DNA of 64,000 bases from Prolixibacter denitrificans (GCF_003014495.1 NZ_PYGC01000004.1:352126-416125), one strand, 5' to 3'; numbered from the stretch's first letter, positions 35,869-45,376 are shown. Program-made: numbers and translations. Notes: generated by a model not told the origin, from the letters alone.

Positions 35869-37812
35869 TTATCGATTATCTTCGTTTTTCTTCAGAAGTC
35901 GAAATTCCGTTCTACGGTTACGAGCACGTCCGTCGGCAGTGGTGTTGCTGGCAACCGGCTGAGTGGCACCATAGCCTTTCGCCACCAATCGCTGAGCGGA
36001 AATACCTTTTTCCTCCAAAAAGCTGACAACAGACTTCGCCCTTTGTTTTGAAAGCTCGAGGTTATGAGCTTTTGTTCCGGTATTGTCGGTGTGCCCCGAA
36101 ATTTCCACTATCCATTCCGGATTTTTCTTCATAAATGCCACGACCTGATTCAATTGTGGGAAAGACTCCGGCTTTAGCGTTGCCGAATCGGTATCGAAAA
36201 ACACATTCCGAAGGGTCGTTACACTCCCAGCCTTTATAGGCTGCAAAGCAATTGCTAGCTGATATGGCTTCGATTTCTCATACGAATCCCGTAAATCAAA
36301 ATGCTCGGAATAAAACAGGTAGCCAGGAGTTTCTATATTTAATCCGTAATTCTCTCCTGCCGGAAGGCACAAGAGGAATTTCCCGTTCAACGCATCGGGC
36401 CGGGTTTCTTCGAAAACACTATCATTCTTCAGATTAATAATTTGCACCATAGGTGAAAGTGGCTGCGATGTTTCAGCATCGAACACTTTTCCTGCTGCGT
36501 AACTAACCGCATCAGGCCGCAATGCTTCGGGCAGAACGAAATGAAAAATATCTTTTCCGCCATACCCTTCCCGATTGGAGGCGAAATAGGCATTCTCACC
36601 TGTTACATCGACAATCAGGCCTTCATCGTCCTCATTCGTATTAATCGGGTAACCCAGATTTTCCGGTACCGAGAATCCATCGCCTCCATTTCTTGAAACG
36701 AATAGATCATTTCCCCCCAGGCCAGGCCAGTAATCCGAAGCAAAGTAGAGCGTTTTACCATCGGCATGAATAAAAGGCGACGACTCATTGCCAGGCGTGT
36801 TAACCGCTTCCACGTTGGTCACCTTTCCGTAAACCGGCAGTCCCGAAGGGGTGATACTAGTACGTTCAGCTCGCCAGATATCCATTTTCCCCTTCCCTCC
36901 TTTGCGATTGCTGGCAAAATAAAGATAGCGACCGTCAGCTGTGACCGATGGCTGAGACTCCCAGCCTTTTGTGTTCACCGGTGCCATCAGGTTGAGCGGC
37001 TTCATCCATTTCCCGTTACGCTTCATGGTAAAATAAATATCGCAACTACCATAACCGTCCTTTCGGTTGCAAGCGGTGAAAAATAATAAATTCCCGCTAG
37101 CTGAAATGCACTGTGCTCCCTCATTATCCGGCGTGTTCACGGGCGGCCCCAAGGCCCTGGCAACTGACCAACCGGTACTATCAAGATGTGATGAATAGAA
37201 ATCCTCCTGTGGAAAACGCAACGGCCTCCCGGTAGAATCAACCGTTATCAAGCGCGTAAAAACAAGCTGATTTGCCTCCGCATTCAAACTGGGCCAATAT
37301 TCATTTTCCTTCGTATTGATATTCGGACCGAGATTTTCCGGGTGAAACGGAACCGAGTGCTTTATTGCGTAGCTGGCAAATTCGGCTGCTTTCAGCAAAT
37401 GCTTCGCATCATTTTCCTTCTTCGGCGAAAGCCTGAAATACCGTTTTAGATTGACAACAGCCGAGTCGTACACGCCCTTTTTATATTGGAGTGAAGCCAA
37501 AAAGTAAAAGCCCTGAGGATAACTGAGCGAGTCCGTCTTCAAACCCGCTTTTAGATGTATCTCCTCCTGCTCCGATTTCTTCTTCCAATGGTAGATATCA
37601 GCCAGGGCGAAATGCGCCAAGGCGAAATGCTCATCCAGCCGCAGAACATGCTGAAGCTTGTTAATAGCTTCGTTGCTTTTTCCTTGCTGAAACAGTTGTT
37701 TTGCTTCGTTAAACTCCCGCTGAAGCCGGGGATCTACGTTTTTCTGCGATTGTCCCACCCCCTGAACAGAAAAGCACAAAGCAAAAAATAGCATAAAAAA
37801 TAGGCGTCGCAT
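35869..37812 (-). CDS. OmpA-family protein with TPR and PD40 propeller repeats
   Basis: 647 residues from ATG 37812, where a good signal peptide begins (MRRLFFMLFFALCF...GVGQS). A longer in-frame start at 37872 adds 20 residues ahead of the signal and is rejected. Domains in order: TPR-like repeats (about 25-140), PD40/WD40-like propeller blades (YLYFASNRKGG, TLYFASDYWPG, AYFASNREGYGG), a small beta-sandwich (about 430-500) and a C-terminal OmpA domain with SGHTDNTGT and NRRTEF, which binds peptidoglycan. It is an envelope protein of the kind often found near Bacteroidota secretion or gliding genes; no such genes are next to it here. Confidence 0.9.
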   Translation of the reverse strand: MRRLFFMLFFALCFSVQGVGQSQKNVDPRLQREFNEAKQLFQQGKSNEAINKLQHVLRLDEHFALAHFALADIYHWKKKSEQEEIHLKAGLKTDSLSYPQGFYFLASLQYKKGVYDSAVVNLKRYFRLSPKKENDAKHLLKAAEFASYAIKHSVPFHPENLGPNINTKENEYWPSLNAEANQLVFTRLITVDSTGRPLRFPQEDFYSSHLDSTGWSVARALGPPVNTPDNEGAQCISASGNLLFFTACNRKDGYGSCDIYFTMKRNGKWMKPLNLMAPVNTKGWESQPSVTADGRYLYFASNRKGGKGKMDIWRAERTSITPSGLPVYGKVTNVEAVNTPGNESSPFIHADGKTLYFASDYWPGLGGNDLFVSRNGGDGFSVPENLGYPINTNEDDEGLIVDVTGENAYFASNREGYGGKDIFHFVLPEALRPDAVSYAAGKVFDAETSQPLSPMVQIINLKNDSVFEETRPDALNGKFLLCLPAGENYGLNIETPGYLFYSEHFDLRDSYEKSKPYQLAIALQPIKAGSVTTLRNVFFDTDSATLKPESFPQLNQVVAFMKKNPEWIVEISGHTDNTGTKAHNLELSKQRAKSVVSFLEEKGISAQRLVAKGYGATQPVASNTTADGRARNRRTEFRLLKKNEDNR

Positions 37813-38200
37813 ATAATGTATAAAGATTCTTTTCGTTATGATAGAGAGCGTTACATTGAAATAAACGATCAATTTTTCGTTTTATGGTTGCAAACTAATT
37901 AAAAAGATTTGTATAATTACCGATAAATAAACTTAGTCGCACACAAGAATACAAAACTCTAACAACCAACAAATTAAAAATTAAGAGAAGAAATAAGCAT
38001 CCACAGCCAAAAACCGCCAAACGATGAAAAGGCGATATTCCGCCAATAGCGGAATACAACCACACGATGTCCAACCGGATTGAGTTGAAGAAAAACATAC
38101 TTTTCCTTGATTTACATGTAGTTTAAAATTGAAATTAATATCAAAATTTGATAGATTTATTCCAATATCGTAAACCGAAACGGATATTAATCATCACGTT
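37813..38200. other. Intergenic stretch with one inverted repeat
   Basis: 388 AT-rich bases between divergent genes. It holds a perfect 7-bp inverted repeat (attccgc, 5-base loop, gcggaat) at 38037-38055 that could be an operator. A short frame on the minus strand inside it looks random. Confidence 0.4.
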
Positions 38201-38413
38201 ATGAAAAAAAAGAATTTTAAAAAGAACCGGGATGTAATGGATGGCAGAGATGATTCACTCCGCCCAAAAAAGATTCGCAGAAAAGAGAAAAACGCATTTC
38301 TTTTGAGCGAAGAAGAACTGAATGAGGATCTGGAAGATTGGGAAGAAATTAAAAGTTATAATCGGTATGATGATGACGAAGAAGATTTCTACGACGAGGA
38401 GGACGATGATTAG
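38201..38413 (+). CDS. Small highly charged hypothetical protein, 70 aa
   Basis: 70 residues, strikingly bipolar: the first 30 are strongly basic (MKKKNFKKNR, KKIRRKEK) and the last 30 strongly acidic (EEELNEDLEDWEE, DDDEEDFYDEEDDD). There is no membrane segment or known domain. Such a protein could bind nucleic acid or ribosomes, but no function can be assigned. It is a single gene with a clear terminator 48 bases after its stop, which supports it being real. Confidence 0.65.
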   Translation: MKKKNFKKNRDVMDGRDDSLRPKKIRRKEKNAFLLSEEELNEDLEDWEEIKSYNRYDDDEEDFYDEEDDD

Positions 38414-38460
38414 TCAAACGATTCGATCATCCCAAACGATTCAAACCAACTAAAATATAC

Positions 38461-38487
38461 AGAGGAGAGGCCACTCTCCTCTTTTTT
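38461..38487 (+). terminator. Terminator of the charged small protein gene
   Basis: 8-bp stem (agaggaga-type arm with tctcctct) and a six-T run. Confidence 0.88.
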
Positions 38488-38635
38488 ATGCTCTTTCCCC
38501 GCGATATGGATGCCCAACAGCATCCGAACTATGTCCCACTCATATATGTTTCATAAATTAAAACAGTCACATATCATGATATTTTGTTAATTTGGTACAT
38601 CGGCCGCACATAAGTCAAACACTAATACGAACGTC

Positions 38636-38968
38636 ATGAAAACAGAAGCCATTAACGTTGATGAGTATCTGACGATGATTCCCGAAGAACGGGCACAGGT
38701 TATTGCCAAAATTCGTTTAATGATTCAAAAGTATTTCCCTGACATCGAAGAGACAATGGAATACGGAATGCCCACTTACAAGCCGTTTTGCGCCATGGCC
38801 TCACAAAAAAAGTACCTGACGTTTTATTTGTTTGACGGACGAAAAATTGAGAAATACCGTGACCGTTTTGCCAATGCCAGCATCGGACGTAGTTGTATTC
38901 GCTACACGCATCCGGAAGAATTTCCGCTAAATGTGCTGGAAGAAATTTTTGAAGAAATGAAATCGTGA
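38636..38968 (+). CDS. DUF1801 domain protein
   Basis: 110 residues with the DUF1801 (YdhG-like) pattern: an N-terminal helix pair (EYLTMIPEERAQVIAKIRLMIQ), EETMEYGMPTYK, a central strand block (KKYLTFYLFDGRK) and GRSCIRY near the end. Family members are small cytoplasmic proteins; some relatives are reported as intracellular iron chaperones (frataxin-like fold), but the function here is unproven. Its stop lies 3 bases before the methyltransferase gene. Confidence 0.8.
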   Translation: MKTEAINVDEYLTMIPEERAQVIAKIRLMIQKYFPDIEETMEYGMPTYKPFCAMASQKKYLTFYLFDGRKIEKYRDRFANASIGRSCIRYTHPEEFPLNVLEEIFEEMKS

Positions 38969-38971
38969 AGA

Positions 38972-39580
38972 ATGGAGTCGTATTGGTTTGCCCGAATTTA
39001 TGATCCCTTAGTGGAACCGGTTTTAACCGGACTGAGAGAAAACTTAACAGAATCACTTGTCAATTTAAAAATCGAAAACATACTGGATGTCGGCTGCGGA
39101 ACCGGTAGCCAACTTCGTCGGCTTGCTACGAAAGGAATTAGGTGCACAGGAGTCGACCGTTCGGATGGCATGCTGAGAGTCGCTCGTAAGAAATCGTCCG
39201 GGATCGAATACATCCAAGCCGATGCCACCGCATTACCCTTTCGCGACCAGCAATACCAGGCAGCAATGATTTCACTGGCATTGCACGAGAAAAGCCCGGA
39301 AGAAGGTCGTCTTATTCTGAAGGAAATGCTTCGTGTGGTAAAACCCGATGGCTATTTAATCATCGTTGACTATCACTTTACCGAAAACCGAAAATGGATT
39401 GCCGACAAAGCAGTTTCGTTCGCTGAATTCATGGTTGGTGGCGACCATTACCGTAATTTCCGATATTACAGGAGGAACGGCGAATTGACCAGTATTATCG
39501 ATGGCCTCCCCATGAAACATCATTCTTCCCGGAACTTCGCAGGAGGAACCATCGCTCTCAACTTTTACCAACCAGCCTGA
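38972..39580 (+). CDS. SAM-dependent methyltransferase
   Basis: 202 residues, class I fold. Motif I is ILDVGCGTGSQL, the acidic end of strand 2 is CTGVDRSDGML, then IQADATALPF and MISLALHEKSPEEG. This pattern resembles UbiE/MenG-type and other small-molecule methyltransferases, but the substrate is not defined. It is probably co-transcribed with the DUF1801 gene. Confidence 0.85.
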   Translation: MESYWFARIYDPLVEPVLTGLRENLTESLVNLKIENILDVGCGTGSQLRRLATKGIRCTGVDRSDGMLRVARKKSSGIEYIQADATALPFRDQQYQAAMISLALHEKSPEEGRLILKEMLRVVKPDGYLIIVDYHFTENRKWIADKAVSFAEFMVGGDHYRNFRYYRRNGELTSIIDGLPMKHHSSRNFAGGTIALNFYQPA

Positions 39581-39676
39581 TTCCCAAATAAAGGAGCCTA
39601 TAAACAAACCCAGAACAGGCTTCTGGTAACCCATTTGTTTTCATGACACATGGTTTCTCTGATGTCCGAAAAAGGC

Positions 39677-39684
39677 TATCTTTG
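39677..39684 (+). promoter_or_regulatory. Bacteroidota -7 promoter element (TATCTTTG)
   Basis: Exact TAnnTTTG, 18 bases before the ATG at 39703. It lies inside the longer possible prfC frame and so decides the start. Confidence 0.7.
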
Positions 39685-39702
39685 CCCACTCAAAAGTTAG
39701 TT

Positions 39703-41277
39703 ATGGGTTTTAAGGAAGAAATTAAACGCCGCAGGACCTTTGGAATTGTGAGTCACCCGGATGCTGGTAAAACCACATTGACCGAGAAGCTGTTGCTTTT
39801 TGGTGGTGCCATTCATACGGCAGGAGCGGTAAAAAGCAATAAAATCAAGAAGAGTGCTACGTCTGACTTCATGGAAATTGAACGTCAGCGTGGAATTTCC
39901 GTGGCTACCTCGGTAATGGGGTTCGAATACGAGGGGTACAAAGTCAACATTTTGGATACGCCCGGTCACCAGGATTTCCAGGAAGACACGTTCCGTACGT
40001 TGACTGCTGTCGATAGCGTGATTATTGTAATTGATGCTGCCAAAGGTGTTGAGCCGCAGACCGAAAAGCTGATGAATGTCTGCCGGATGCGCAAAACGCC
40101 GGTGATTGTCTTTATCAACAAAATGGACCGCCCAACAAAGGACTCTTTCGACCTGCTGGACGAAATTGAAGAACAACTGAAAATCAAGGTTCGTCCACTG
40201 AGCTGGCCCATCAACAACGGTCCCGATTTCAAGGGAGTTTACAACATCTTCGACAAGAACCTGAGACTTTTCAATCCCAGTATTACAGAGATTGAAGAAG
40301 GCATTAGCTTTGAAGATCTCGATTCTTCGGATTTGGAAAATTACATTGGAAACGATGCCGATGTATTGCGTGAAGAGTTGGAGTTGGTAGAAGGCGTGTA
40401 CCCTGAATTTAATGTAGAAGATTACCGTGCCGGTGATTTGGCGCCGGTTTTCTTCGGAAGTGCCTTGTATAACTTCGGTGTACATGAGTTACTGAACACA
40501 TTCGTACGCATCGCTCCGCATCCACGCCCAAAAGATGCAGAAGAGCGTAACGTGGACCCCACGGAGGAGAAATTTACCGGCTTCGTGTTTAAGATTCACG
40601 CCAACATCGACCCGAATCACCGTAGCCGTATCGCTTTCGTGAAAATATGCTCAGGTACATTCAAACGGAATACCAACTACAAACACATGCGGTTGGGAAA
40701 GAATTTCAAGTATTCCAGTCCGACTGCTTTCATGGCTTCAAAGAAAGAGATTATCGAAGAAGCCTATCCCGGTGATATTGTAGGTATTCCCGATACGGGC
40801 AATTTCATCATCGGTGATACCATTACCGAAGGTGAAGATTTGCATTTCAAAGGCATTCCTTCATTCTCACCTGAAATCTTCCGATACATTGAAAATGCCG
40901 ACCCGATGAAATCCAAGCAGCTAAACAAAGGTGTTGACCAGTTGATGGACGAAGGTGTTGCACAGTTGTTCACCAGCGAGTTGAACGGTCGAAAAATCAT
41001 CGGAACCGTGGGTGCTCTTCAGTTTGAGGTTATTGAATACCGGCTGGAACACGAATACAATGCGAAGTGTCGGTGGGAAAACCTTTCGATGTACAAAGCC
41101 TGCTGGATTGAAAGTAACGACAAAGAGAAACTGGCTGATTTCAAAAAACGGAAACACAACAAAATGGCCAAGGACAAACACGGGCGTGACGTCTTCATGG
41201 CCGATTCGCCATTTATATTGGATATGGCTCAACGTGATTTTCCGGAGTTAAGCTTCCATTTTAAATCAGAGTTTTAA
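39703..41277 (+). CDS. prfC: Peptide chain release factor 3
   Basis: 524 residues from ATG 39703. The frame is open back to 39643, but a promoter element at 39677-39684 lies in that extension and homologues begin near [15 protein letters not shown]. GTPase motifs: [11 protein letters not shown] (G1), DTPGHQDF (G3), NKMDR (G4). Domains 2 and 3 follow, with the length typical of RF3. RF3 is a translational GTPase that recycles class I release factors from the ribosome after termination. It is monocistronic, with a strong terminator. Confidence 0.96.
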   Translation: MGFKEEIKRRRTFGIVSHPDAGKTTLTEKLLLFGGAIHTAGAVKSNKIKKSATSDFMEIERQRGISVATSVMGFEYEGYKVNILDTPGHQDFQEDTFRTLTAVDSVIIVIDAAKGVEPQTEKLMNVCRMRKTPVIVFINKMDRPTKDSFDLLDEIEEQLKIKVRPLSWPINNGPDFKGVYNIFDKNLRLFNPSITEIEEGISFEDLDSSDLENYIGNDADVLREELELVEGVYPEFNVEDYRAGDLAPVFFGSALYNFGVHELLNTFVRIAPHPRPKDAEERNVDPTEEKFTGFVFKIHANIDPNHRSRIAFVKICSGTFKRNTNYKHMRLGKNFKYSSPTAFMASKKEIIEEAYPGDIVGIPDTGNFIIGDTITEGEDLHFKGIPSFSPEIFRYIENADPMKSKQLNKGVDQLMDEGVAQLFTSELNGRKIIGTVGALQFEVIEYRLEHEYNAKCRWENLSMYKACWIESNDKEKLADFKKRKHNKMAKDKHGRDVFMADSPFILDMAQRDFPELSFHFKSEF

Positions 41278-41283
41278 AGATAC

Positions 41284-41310
41284 AACCCGGGACAACTTCC
41301 CGGGTTTTTT
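41284..41310 (+). terminator. Terminator of prfC
   Basis: Perfect 9-bp stem (aacccggga / tcccgggtt), 5-base loop and T-run, 6 bases after the stop codon. Confidence 0.93.
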
Positions 41311-41344
41311 CATATTTTTCCGAAAAACTAAAACTAACAAACCG

Positions 41345-41920
41345 ATGGACGCTACCTTCATGGACTCGAACCTGTTCAACTACCTGGTTCTTCCCCTAAT
41401 AATATTCTTTGCCCGGATTTTGGACGTAACCATAGGAACCATTCGTATTGTGATGGTGTCGAAAGGGCAAAAGAATCTCGCTCCGCTACTGGGCTTCTTC
41501 GAAGTATTTATCTGGATATTGGCGATGAGTAAGATTGTGCAAAACCTCGACAACTGGGTCTGCTACATATTTTACGCCGGAGGTTTTGCGGCCGGTAACT
41601 TCATTGGTTTAATGATTGAGGAAAGGCTGGCTGTAGGTATTGTACAGCTTCAGATTATCACCCGAAAAGACTCGACGAAATTAATTAATGCGCTGAAAAA
41701 TGCAGGATATGGTATTACTCATCACAATGCAGAAGGAGCTACCGGAAAATGGGTCAGTGTTATTTACAGCATCGTAAAGCGGAACGATTTAAGCAACGTA
41801 GCCGAAATCATCAAACAATACAATCCCAACGCGTTTTATTCCATCAATGATGTGAAATTTGTTAACCGGGGTATAACCGCACCATCACACGATCTTTCGG
41901 GAATAAGGATGGGTAAATAG
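41345..41920 (+). CDS. UPF0316/DUF2179 membrane protein
   Basis: 191 residues. Three membrane segments (about 10-30, 43-62, 70-90) are followed by a cytoplasmic DUF2179 domain (LQIITRKDSTKLINALKNAGYG, SVIYSIVKRNDL, NPNAFYSINDVKFV). The signature ARILDVTIGTIRIVMVSKGQK is typical of UPF0316. The role is unknown; the DUF2179 fold is thought to bind a ligand. Met6 is an alternative start. Confidence 0.87.
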   Translation: MDATFMDSNLFNYLVLPLIIFFARILDVTIGTIRIVMVSKGQKNLAPLLGFFEVFIWILAMSKIVQNLDNWVCYIFYAGGFAAGNFIGLMIEERLAVGIVQLQIITRKDSTKLINALKNAGYGITHHNAEGATGKWVSVIYSIVKRNDLSNVAEIIKQYNPNAFYSINDVKFVNRGITAPSHDLSGIRMGK

Positions 41921-41924
41921 TAAA

Positions 41925-41952
41925 CAAGGGAGCATCGTAAAGTGCCCCCTTG
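41925..41952. terminator. Hairpin between convergent genes
   Basis: Stem caagggagc / gcccccttg with one mismatch, followed by a short T-containing run. It lies between the DUF2179 gene and the small minus-strand gene and could serve either side. Confidence 0.5.
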
Positions 41953-41981
41953 CTTATCTTCATCTAATAAAGAATCAAATG

Positions 41982-42206
41982 CTATTTATTCCGGTTTAAC
42001 AACCATTGCCTAAGGCCTGCAATAAGCGGGACCAAAGCCTTCGCCGCCAGGCTTCGAACAATGTTTTCAGGATTGATTTCATTACGAAGAGATAACCAAC
42101 TGATATTCAGCCGATGTTCAGCCATTAATACTTCGTACTCCATCCGGAGACGTTCCATCTCTACATCTTTTAAACTTCGTATGGTTCTATTCTTCTTCAT
42201 CTTCAT
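41982..42206 (-). CDS. Hypothetical protein, 74 aa
   Basis: 74 residues, basic, helical (RSLKDVEMERLRMEYEVLMAEHRL), with a weakly hydrophobic C-terminus (AAKALVPLIAGLRQWLL). The family is not recognised. It overlaps the end of the holin-like gene by 20 bases and is the last gene of a YtxH / holin-like / small-protein run, an arrangement frequent in Bacteroidota envelope-stress loci. Confidence 0.7.
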   Translation of the reverse strand: MKMKKNRTIRSLKDVEMERLRMEYEVLMAEHRLNISWLSLRNEINPENIVRSLAAKALVPLIAGLRQWLLNRNK

Positions 42207-42567
42207 CCTGTTGCATTTTTTTCTGAGAGAAAACCATGTTGTAAATATTGGATAAAACCGATCGTTCTATCCACTTCTTGCTTAACAAGTAAAACAGTAG
42301 TCCAAAAACCAACAGGCCTGCGGCCAGAATAAGAAATCCAAGAGCCAGATTTTGAAGCCACTGACCGATAAGAATAGCTAATCCGATAGAAGCAAAAAAC
42401 AGTACCAGAACACCCAGCAGCCAGACAATTGTCGTCGAGAAAAACCGCGACAATACCCGCGTGCTTTCTTCCACCAATGTCAGCTTTTGTAATTCTATTC
42501 TGGCCGAAACGTACTCTTTCAGGTTTTGGCTCAGCTTTTCGGTGTCTTCTGTCAGGCTATCTTTCAT
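42187..42567 (-). CDS. Phage-holin-superfamily (YqjE-like) membrane protein
   Basis: 126 residues with two adjacent membrane helices (about 46-70 and 77-98), a preceding amphipathic helix (ENLKEYVSARIELQKLTLVEE-type) and an acidic C-terminus (QQDEDEEE). This matches the holin-superfamily III/YqjE group, which in non-phage settings are small inner-membrane proteins of unknown role. It sits between the YtxH and 74-residue genes, and no phage genes are nearby. Confidence 0.8.
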   Translation of the reverse strand: MKDSLTEDTEKLSQNLKEYVSARIELQKLTLVEESTRVLSRFFSTTIVWLLGVLVLFFASIGLAILIGQWLQNLALGFLILAAGLLVFGLLFYLLSKKWIERSVLSNIYNMVFSQKKMQQDEDEEE

Positions 42568-42594
42568 AAGCTTTAATTTTATCTGCCGGATAAG

Positions 42595-42870
42595 TTACTT
42601 GGATTCAGCTGTTTTTGACTTTTTCAACAAGTCACCCAGCTGTTTCTCCAGATCCTGAATTTTCTTGTTTAATGTCTCTTCAGCTTTTGATTCCTGCGTT
42701 TTTAGCTTTCTACCCATGGCTTCAACTTCACCTTCGAGGTCGTTCAGTTTGTCGCCAATCCATTTGCGGGTGTCTTCACCTTTCTGCGGAGCAAACAGCA
42801 AACCTACCGATGCTCCAACGACTGCTCCGATAACAAATGTTCCGAGAAGTCCGTATCCAAATTTATCCAT
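42595..42870 (-). CDS. YtxH-domain protein
   Basis: 91 residues. The glycine-rich N-terminal helix (LLGTFVIGAVVGASVGLLFAP) followed by QKGEDTRKWIGDK is the YtxH signature. The rest is a long charged coiled coil ending with a lysine/serine tail. YtxH proteins are general-stress-associated membrane-anchored proteins without a known biochemical function. It is the first gene of a three-gene minus-strand run. Confidence 0.88.
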   Translation of the reverse strand: MDKFGYGLLGTFVIGAVVGASVGLLFAPQKGEDTRKWIGDKLNDLEGEVEAMGRKLKTQESKAEETLNKKIQDLEKQLGDLLKKSKTAESK

Positions 42871-42999
42871 AGCTTAAAATTTTTAGTGATTAACTCATTA
42901 AACAGAACAGCTAACAGACAAATATGTTTACTAAAAAAGCTTAAATTCTAATGCTTTAGGTCAGAAGTGATAAACCAAAGGGCTAAAGACGGGAAACAA

Positions 43000-43031
43000 A
43001 AAAGGTATAAATATGCATATTTATACCTTTT
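43000..43031 (-). terminator. Terminator of rimO, a perfect 32-bp palindrome
   Basis: A 32-base perfect palindrome (outer aaaaggtata, centre atgcat, outer tataccttt), directly downstream of the rimO stop codon and followed on the minus strand by a T-rich run. The unusual feature is the absence of any loop bases. Confidence 0.75.
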
Positions 43032-43043
43032 CAATTGGGTCTC

Positions 43044-44339
43044 TTATTTTACAACTCCGTAGAGATCGTAATCGTTTGTGTGGGTAATTTCCACCTGGCA
43101 AAAGCTCCCGACTTCCAGTTCTTTACCCTGGCTGTCGATATAAACTTCCCCATCCACTTCGGGCGAGTCGAATTCGGTGCGCCCAACGTAAAAATCTTCG
43201 TCCTTACGGTCGATGAGCACTTTCATTTCTGTTCCCACTTTTTCAGCGGTAATTTCAGCGGCAATTTCCTGCTGTATTTGCATCAATTCGGCAGCCCGGG
43301 CTTCTTTTACCTCCTGCGGAACGTCATCTTTGTAGTTTTCCCCTGCATACGTATCTTCTTCGAAAGAATAAGGGAAAACACCTAACCGCTCGAAGCGCAT
43401 CTCACGAACAAACGCCTTCAGATCTTCAAAATCCTCTTCCGTCTCGCCGGGATGTCCCACCAGCATCGTCGTGCGGATATGAATACCGGGAACCTCTTTC
43501 CGGATACGGTTTAACAGTTCAATCGTTTTTTCCCTGGTGATATTCCGGCGCATAATTTTCAGCATATGGTTGCTGGAATGCTGCAGCGCAATGTCGAGAT
43601 AGCGCGCCATATTTTTTTGCTCCCGCATCACAGGAAGAATCTTGTAAGGAAAACCGGCCGGATAAGCGTAATGCAGCTTTATCCATTCGATGCCAGGAAT
43701 ATCGGACAGCTTGTTCAGCAATTCGTCGAGCATACTTTTCTTGTATCGGTCCATTCCGTAAAAGGACAAATCCTGCGCAATGATGAGCAACTCTTTCACA
43801 CCTTTCTTAGCCAACAGCGTTGCTTCCTCAATTATATCCTCCATCGGTTTGGAGATGTGCTTTCCGGTCATGCGGGGAATAGCACAGTAGGAACAGGTTC
43901 GATCGCAACCTTCGGATATTTTCAGAAAAGCGTAGTGAGACGGAGTCGTCAGATACCGTTCGTTGCTGAGACTCATATAATAATTAGCCTTCAAATCGCT
44001 AATCATTTTCTTTACCTCGAACTTCCCGTAAAACCCGTCCACTTCGGGAATTTCGTTAATCAACTCATCGCGGTAGCGAGCAGACAAACATCCGAAAACA
44101 AAGAGCTTGTCGACCATTCCTTTATTCTTGGCATCGACAAAATTCATGATCGCTTCCACCGATTCCTCTTTCGCATCCAGAATGAACCCACACGTATTCA
44201 CCGCCACAATCCGGGCATCTGTATCATTCGAATCATGCACCACATCATACCCGTTGTGCTGAAGCTGGTTCAGAAACAGTTCTGAATCGACCAGATTCTT
44301 CGAGCACCCCATGGTCACCACATTCACTTTTTTCTTCAT
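43044..44339 (-). CDS. rimO: Ribosomal protein S12 methylthiotransferase
   Basis: 431 residues from ATG 44339 (MKKKVNVVTMGCSKN); an upstream in-frame start at 44393 adds 18 non-conserved residues. It is a radical-SAM enzyme that adds a methylthio group to Asp of ribosomal protein S12. The N-terminal domain has cysteines C12, C50 and C84 for one 4Fe-4S cluster; the radical-SAM triad is CDRTCSYC (145, 149, 152). A C-terminal TRAM domain (VLIDRKDEDFYVGRTEFDSPEVDG) follows. The MGCSKN start and LSARYRDELINEIPEVD tract favour RimO over MiaB. Neighbour ftsY keeps the order common in Bacteroidota. Confidence 0.95.
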   Translation of the reverse strand: MKKKVNVVTMGCSKNLVDSELFLNQLQHNGYDVVHDSNDTDARIVAVNTCGFILDAKEESVEAIMNFVDAKNKGMVDKLFVFGCLSARYRDELINEIPEVDGFYGKFEVKKMISDLKANYYMSLSNERYLTTPSHYAFLKISEGCDRTCSYCAIPRMTGKHISKPMEDIIEEATLLAKKGVKELLIIAQDLSFYGMDRYKKSMLDELLNKLSDIPGIEWIKLHYAYPAGFPYKILPVMREQKNMARYLDIALQHSSNHMLKIMRRNITREKTIELLNRIRKEVPGIHIRTTMLVGHPGETEEDFEDLKAFVREMRFERLGVFPYSFEEDTYAGENYKDDVPQEVKEARAAELMQIQQEIAAEITAEKVGTEMKVLIDRKDEDFYVGRTEFDSPEVDGEVYIDSQGKELEVGSFCQVEITHTNDYDLYGVVK

Positions 44340-44428
44340 CACTATATCCTGTTTACTGAATGGTTTCCCTATATACAAAAAAAGGATGCACAACCGGCAT
44401 CCAGTGTTATATCGATTTACCGAATCCG

Positions 44429-45376
44429 TTAGCTAAACAACGAATCGACAAATTCAGTTCGGTTAAATATCTGCAAATCTTCCATTCCTTCGCCAATACC
44501 AATGTATTTCACCGGAATTTTAAACTGGTCGGAAATACCGATGACGACACCACCTTTGGCAGTACCATCCAGTTTAGTCAACGCCATGGCAGTAACTTCC
44601 GTCGCTTTTGTAAACTGCTTGGCCTGCTCAAATGCATTCTGTCCGGTTGAACCATCCAGAATCAACAGAACCTCATCCGGAGCACCGGGATAAACCTTCT
44701 GCATCACTTTCTTGATTTTAGAAAGCTCATTCATCAGGTTTATCTTATTGTGTAAACGTCCGGCGGTATCGATGATAACCACATCGGCCCCGTTGGATTT
44801 GGCCGACTGAAGCGTATCGAAAGCTACGGAAGCCGGATCGGAACCCATTTTTTGTTTCACCAGGGGAACATCTACACGATCGGCCCAAATCTGCAACTGG
44901 TCGATGGCTGCAGCACGGAACGTATCGGCCGCCCCCAAATAGACTTTCTTGCCGGCCGCTTTAAACTTATGAGCTAATTTGCCAATGGTTGTGGTCTTCC
45001 CTACTCCATTCACACCTACGACCATAATCACGTATGGTTCCGGACGATCAGGCAATTCGAAATCCGACACATCGACCGAATTATTCTCCTCGAGCAATGC
45101 AGCAATTTCTTCCTTCAGGATCGTATTTAATTCATCAACGCCAAGGTACTTGTCTCTCAACACCCGCTCCTCGATGCGCTCGATGATCTTCAAGGTTGTA
45201 TCGACGCCCACATCCGAAGTAATCAAAACTTCCTCAAGGTTGTCGAGTACCTCGTCATCGACCTTCGATTTGCCAACCACGGCACGCGAGAGTTTGGAAA
45301 ATACACTCTCCTTGGTTTTGGCGAGACCTTTATCCAGGTTCTCTTTTTTATTCCTGGTAAAATTAAATATCCCCAT
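44429..45376 (-). CDS. ftsY: Signal recognition particle receptor FtsY
   Basis: 315 residues with a helical N domain and a GTPase domain: G1 GVNGVGKTTTIGK, DTAGRLHNK, and TKLDGTAKGG. It docks ribosome-nascent chain-SRP complexes at the inner membrane. The long acidic A domain of the E. coli protein is absent, as is usual in this phylum. It lies between rimO and the L28-L33-DUF4295 genes, with a terminator separating it from the latter. Confidence 0.96.
   Translation of the reverse strand: MGIFNFTRNKKENLDKGLAKTKESVFSKLSRAVVGKSKVDDEVLDNLEEVLITSDVGVDTTLKIIERIEERVLRDKYLGVDELNTILKEEIAALLEENNSVDVSDFELPDRPEPYVIMVVGVNGVGKTTTIGKLAHKFKAAGKKVYLGAADTFRAAAIDQLQIWADRVDVPLVKQKMGSDPASVAFDTLQSAKSNGADVVIIDTAGRLHNKINLMNELSKIKKVMQKVYPGAPDEVLLILDGSTGQNAFEQAKQFTKATEVTAMALTKLDGTAKGGVVIGISDQFKIPVKYIGIGEGMEDLQIFNRTEFVDSLFS

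Noticed and set aside
37895..38098. Minus-strand frame of 67 codons, hydrophobic
   Set aside because: AT-rich intergenic DNA with no ribosome-binding site or recognisable family; the hydrophobicity follows from base composition.
39643..39702. N-terminal extension of release factor 3
   Set aside because: A TAnnTTTG promoter element lies within it and homologues start at the ATG at 39703.
42187..42870. Prophage remnant suggested by a holin-superfamily protein
   Set aside because: The holin-like gene sits with a YtxH gene in a common chromosomal arrangement; no other phage gene is present.
43566..44285. 239-codon plus-strand frame opposite rimO
   Set aside because: Antisense shadow of rimO, whose radical-SAM and 4Fe-4S cysteines are intact on the minus strand.
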